The notes beneath the pieces were generated by a model. The model saw only the letters and a list, made by a program, of their open reading frames with translations, was not told the DNA's origin and did no database searches. Below, piece after piece: positions 4,846-7,910 of a DNA stretch of 7,910 nucleotides; the first letter of the stretch is position 1, and every line of letters begins with the position of its first letter. This stretch comes from Gammaproteobacteria bacterium UBA6968 (lineage in GTDB: Bacteria > Pseudomonadota > Gammaproteobacteria > Pseudomonadales > Azotimanducaceae), in assembly GCA_002450255.1 (NCBI GenBank), contig DJYW01000130.1, positions 1 through 7,910 on the forward strand, given 5' to 3'. The translations under genes and the position numbers were made by a program.

Positions 4846-7596
4846 TTACAGGTTAGGCGTCCAGCGCATAGTAATACCATACTCGCGATGGTTGGTTGGT
4901 GAGCCTAAGAAGACCATACCGCCGTGGCCACCGGAAGCCACAAACTCGTTGAGGCCGATTTTGTCAGTCAGGTTGTTGACGAAAAGTTGTACAGAGAAGT
5001 CCTCTTCCGCTGCGGTCCAAGTGGCCGAAGCATCGAAGCGGCTGTACTCAGGTATTTCGTACAGAGCAACATTACCAATCGTGGGATACATTGAGCCGTT
5101 GTATGCCCAGGTACCCAGGAAGCTCCAGTAGCTGCCGCTCTTTTGACTCATGTTATAAATCAAAGAAGTCGCTGCTTTGTGCTTTGCCTGGCTAGGGAGT
5201 TGGTTGCCGGTTTGATCGGCCGGTAGTTCATACCAACTCTGAGTCATTTCACCAGTCTCAAAGTCGAGGTGGTCATAGAGCGCGTATTGTCCGTCTGGAT
5301 CACCCAAAATGACCGATGAGTGCTTGCCCACTTCTGAGTCGGTGTAAGCATAAAAACCAACCACAGACAGGTTATCGGTGATCGCGTAGCTGTACTCGGC
5401 TTCAACCCCCCAAACTTTAGTATCAGGAATGGCAGCGGTGTACTCAGCAAGTGGCGTCTGGTCAAACTGACCGGGGCGGAATCCGCCGCTCAACTCTTGC
5501 ACTGCGTCTAGGTGCATCTTGTCGTAGTTCATGCGGAACGCACTCACTGCAAGCTGCAAGCGTCCGTCAAGGTACATGCCTTTAACACCCGCCTCGTAGT
5601 TGGTAAGGGTTGATTCTTCGACAACAGAAGGAACGCCGGGAACAGGTGGCGATGCAAAGTTGAAAACACCAGGCTTATGACCAGTAGAGATACGGCCATA
5701 AATCATGTTGTCGTTTTCGGTCGTATACTCAACCGTGAATTGACCAACCACATTGTCGAACATCTCCGGCTTATCGAAACCGCCGTCGGTAAATCCGATG
5801 ACGACTGGTACGCCAATGAAGGAAAACATGTAGTTGCCTTGGAAAGTTTCTGGAGGCTGCTCTTTTTCATCCTCTAGGGCGCGCAGGCCAGCTGAAACAG
5901 ACCACTTTTCATTTAACTGATAGTCGAGGTTGGCGAATACTGCTGTGGTTTTGTTGTTAGCGCCGGTGCCAAATGGAACGATAGCTCGCAAGTCACCGTT
6001 GTCTCGGCCTGGGGTACCAAAGTCACCTGGGCAAACGTAGTAAGAACCCGTGCCGTCGTCGGTGACTGGCAGGCCAAAGGTCGCGCCGATTACGTTCTGT
6101 ACAAACGAAGCACAATCGGTAACGGATAAGCTAGGGTCCATGCCGTAGTTAACCCAATCGCCGCCAGCTGCGGTTGCCGCAACCGCTGCTTCGTCAGAGT
6201 CGGTGAAACGGAAGCTGTGGCTGTATTCCCAGCGAGTCAGCTCGTATTGCACGGCACTTTCGTAGGTAAAAGCACCAAGAATCAGGTTTGCCTTGTCATT
6301 GAGGCTCCAGCTCAACAGCAGCTCGTGTGACGTTTCATCATAGTCATACGGCATCAGGTAGGCCCTATCGATGTATTCAACGCCACCGTCGGTTGCTTTG
6401 TCGTAGGCATCGCCAGGTCCGCCAACACGAGTGGTGTAGTCGCCGTCTCTAAAGATGTATTGGGCAACCGAGTTATTCGCATAGGTATAGCGCAGTGAAA
6501 TGTCGTCGGTGAAGTCGTATTCCGCGTAGAAGTTAATCAGGTCCGCTTCAGAGTCTTCGTAACCGGTTCTGTTCATCGCTACCCGGTTATTGATGTCGCC
6601 GCACTGCATGTAAGGCATACCTACTGGGCAGCCTGCCGAACCCGATGGATTCTGAGTTGCGTACAAGTAGTTAGTGTTACTTACAGTAGCGACTGTGACC
6701 CCTTCCGGTGGTGTGTTACCGATGGCGTAAGCCCCCACCAAAGTAATGTTTTCATCAGTGGTGTTGAGGTTGGCCAAAGGGACCTGTGCGCGTGGGATGC
6801 CGTTATCCGTTACTCTAGAGACGCGAATGTTGCTGTCAAATCGGTCGGTTTGATATCGGAATTGCAGTGCGTAAAAGCGGTGATCTGGTGCAGCGGTATC
6901 TTCACCAAGGCCGACATTCTCCTGATAACCGTCGCCTGTATGCGAGCCAGCTGTCAGCCGGAATGCCAGCGTATCGGTTAGCGGTCCGCCAACTGCGACA
7001 TTAACGCGTTGCTGGGTCACGTCAGTGGCTTGCGCCATTACTTCCATGTCCCATTCTTGCGAAGGTTTTTTGTAGACGTAGTTAATGGAACCGGCGATTG
7101 AGTTACGACCATTAAGCGTGCCCTGCGGTCCTCTAGCTACCTCGACCCGTTCCAGATCGAAGCCGCCGCCGGGCGCTGTACCGTAAACACCAACGGTATA
7201 TGCACCATCGATATAGGTTGCAACAGAACGGTCGCCTTGGCCTATGCCAGCGTTACGCGTACCGATGCCGCGCAGTGAGGTGCCGTTACCGATTTGGTCT
7301 ACCGTCTCACCGAATTGAAGTCCTGGAACCAAAATCTGCAGTTTGTCTCGATCTTGAATACCAAATCTTTTCAAGGTGTCGTCGGAAAATCCGGTGATGG
7401 TCATGGACGTATCCATAACGCTTTTGGCTGTTCTTTCTGCGGTGACGATTACTTCTTCGAAGTAAACGGTTTCGGATGCATTTTCATCTTCTGCTACTAC
7501 TGCTGAAGCAGACAGCAATAGAACCGAAGACGCTAAGGCACCGATTAGTAGTTTTAGCTTTTTATTATCGTTATCGTTATCGGAAGACGGTCTCAC
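4846..7596 (-). CDS. TonB-dependent outer-membrane receptor
   Basis: This 916-residue protein is a 22-strand outer-membrane beta-barrel receptor that imports scarce or bulky ligands using energy from TonB-ExbB-ExbD. In order: an N-region with DNDNDNKK, a hydrophobic signal segment (14-34) with a likely cut after A35 (SAVVA/EDE), the TonB box EEVIVTAER (47-55), the plug (about 56-178, ending in ARGPQGTLNGRNSIAG and KKP), then the barrel with STGHKPGVFNF (637-647) and the late-strand LFVNNLTDK (871-879). The protein ends in RWTPNL rather than the common terminal aromatic. Extracellular loops hold two cysteine pairs (323/332 and 495/522). The frame is open up to an ATG at 7698, but I choose the GTG at 7596 because GAGAGGAG (7610-7603) sits six bases before it and a normal signal peptide follows directly. 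It has its own promoter and terminator, so it is a single-gene unit. Plug and barrel resemble receptors found beside catabolic genes rather than known siderophore ones, but no specific ligand can be read from sequence. Confidence 0.95.
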   Translation of the reverse strand: MRPSSDNDNDNKKLKLLIGALASSVLLLSASAVVAEDENASETVYFEEVIVTAERTAKSVMDTSMTITGFSDDTLKRFGIQDRDKLQILVPGLQFGETVDQIGNGTSLRGIGTRNAGIGQGDRSVATYIDGAYTVGVYGTAPGGGFDLERVEVARGPQGTLNGRNSIAGSINYVYKKPSQEWDMEVMAQATDVTQQRVNVAVGGPLTDTLAFRLTAGSHTGDGYQENVGLGEDTAAPDHRFYALQFRYQTDRFDSNIRVSRVTDNGIPRAQVPLANLNTTDENITLVGAYAIGNTPPEGVTVATVSNTNYLYATQNPSGSAGCPVGMPYMQCGDINNRVAMNRTGYEDSEADLINFYAEYDFTDDISLRYTYANNSVAQYIFRDGDYTTRVGGPGDAYDKATDGGVEYIDRAYLMPYDYDETSHELLLSWSLNDKANLILGAFTYESAVQYELTRWEYSHSFRFTDSDEAAVAATAAGGDWVNYGMDPSLSVTDCASFVQNVIGATFGLPVTDDGTGSYYVCPGDFGTPGRDNGDLRAIVPFGTGANNKTTAVFANLDYQLNEKWSVSAGLRALEDEKEQPPETFQGNYMFSFIGVPVVIGFTDGGFDKPEMFDNVVGQFTVEYTTENDNMIYGRISTGHKPGVFNFASPPVPGVPSVVEESTLTNYEAGVKGMYLDGRLQLAVSAFRMNYDKMHLDAVQELSGGFRPGQFDQTPLAEYTAAIPDTKVWGVEAEYSYAITDNLSVVGFYAYTDSEVGKHSSVILGDPDGQYALYDHLDFETGEMTQSWYELPADQTGNQLPSQAKHKAATSLIYNMSQKSGSYWSFLGTWAYNGSMYPTIGNVALYEIPEYSRFDASATWTAAEEDFSVQLFVNNLTDKIGLNEFVASGGHGGMVFLGSPTNHREYGITMRWTPNL
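7565..7582. repeat. Hexanucleotide repeat inside the receptor signal-peptide N-region
   Basis: TTATCG occurs three times in a row on the plus strand. It encodes the DNDNDN stretch just before the KK of the receptor signal peptide. Copy-number change would add or remove two residues without shifting the frame. Confidence 0.8.
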
Positions 7597-7602
7597 TAGT
7601 TT

Positions 7603-7610
7603 CTCCTCTC
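7603..7610 (-). promoter_or_regulatory. Strong ribosome binding site that fixes the receptor start
   Basis: Minus-strand GAGAGGAG, followed by the six bases AAACTA and then GTG at 7596-7594. It is the best Shine-Dalgarno match in the region and decides for the GTG over the ATG codons at 7698 and 7683. The 7683 ATG has only a short AGGA five bases upstream. Confidence 0.85.
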
Positions 7611-7733
7611 TCCATTGAAATCCCAGGGTGTTATATTTCAAAGGGGTTGGGGTAACAATTCTGGCGTCTAAAAACCCCCCCATTTTTCCTGTGGGCATTG
7701 GCAGTGAAAAAGCGCGGAAAAGCGTTTTAAATC

Positions 7734-7761
7734 AGTATAAACCGGCTAAGGGGCAAGCAAA
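7734..7761 (-). promoter_or_regulatory. Probable sigma70-like promoter of the receptor gene
   Basis: Minus-strand TATACT (7739-7734) matches five of six -10 bases. A moderate -35 element, TTTGCT (7761-7756) or TTGCTT (7760-7755), lies 16 or 15 bp upstream. Transcription would start near 7727, giving a leader of about 130 nt before the GTG at 7596. The short inverted repeat at 7772-7795 lies just upstream of the -35. Confidence 0.6.
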
Positions 7762-7771
7762 CGAGAGCGGT

Positions 7772-7795
7772 ATGACGGGGCGTTTTTTATGTCAT
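7772..7795. promoter_or_regulatory. Short inverted repeat upstream of the receptor promoter
   Basis: ATGAC (7772-7776) and GTCAT (7791-7795) form perfect five-base arms around a 14-bp centre. The centre lies about 56 bp upstream of the predicted transcription start, where activators often bind. Five-base arms occur by chance fairly often, so this is only a candidate operator. Confidence 0.3.
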
Positions 7796-7886
7796 TAGGA
7801 CTTCATTTCAGATGAGTATAGAAATGAGGGTTAGATCCGAAAGCGTGGCGCATGGTTGCGCCAGAGCTTGAGGATTTGCATTTTTC

Positions 7887-7910
7887 GGCTACGGGCTACG
7901 GGCTACGGGC
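7887..7910. repeat. Tandem 7-bp repeat at the window edge
   Basis: GGCTACG is repeated exactly three times (7887-7893, 7894-7900, 7901-7907), and a fourth copy is cut by the window end. The unit is not a multiple of three. The rest of 7796-7886 shows no gene or clear signal. Confidence 0.85.

Noticed and set aside
7577..7615. Twelve-codon minus-strand frame (MERGETSETVFR) overlapping the receptor ribosome site and GTG start
   Set aside because: It could be a coupled leader peptide, but it has only a weak GGGA upstream and is short enough to arise by chance; no attenuator-like codon run is present.

Overview
The window looks like chromosomal DNA from a Gram-negative, probably marine-type gammaproteobacterium. 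The reasons are a full-length TonB-dependent outer-membrane receptor with the proteobacterial EEVIVTAER TonB box, Shine-Dalgarno-type starts and a moderate GC content (estimated by eye at a little over 50%). The lineage is an inference; there is no rRNA, tRNA or taxonomic marker gene. I see no transposase, phage gene, CRISPR array or RNA gene.

Layout: (1) positions 61-863 region, minus strand, a compact Fe(II)/2-oxoglutarate dioxygenase of the phytanoyl-CoA dioxygenase (PhyH) superfamily. (2) Divergent from it, plus strand 1015-2373, a cytoplasmic beta-propeller protein related to glycoside hydrolases of the GH32/GH43/GH130 fold, with four Asp-box-like blade motifs. (3) Plus strand 2484-4292, a two-part protein with a PhyH-type dioxygenase domain fused to a C-terminal HEAT-repeat solenoid. 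(4) A gene-poor stretch, 4293-4845, that holds nested short direct repeats and a strong intrinsic terminator belonging to the next gene. (5) Minus strand 4846-7596, a TonB-dependent receptor whose real start is most likely a GTG at 7596 with a strong ribosome binding site, preceded by a leader of about 130 nt and a good sigma70-like promoter near 7734-7761. Both window edges carry short tandem repeats (12-bp units at 1-36, 7-bp units at 7887-7910).

Taken together, the genes suggest a small uptake-and-breakdown locus. The receptor would import a bulky, scarce substrate across the outer membrane. Two non-heme iron oxygenases could hydroxylate it (for example oxidative removal of a methyl or acyl group), and the propeller protein could cleave or bind a glycosidic part. 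This pathway is an inference from domain content and gene proximity. The sequence does not name the substrate, and no transporter, sulfatase or classical secreted hydrolase lies in the window to narrow it down.
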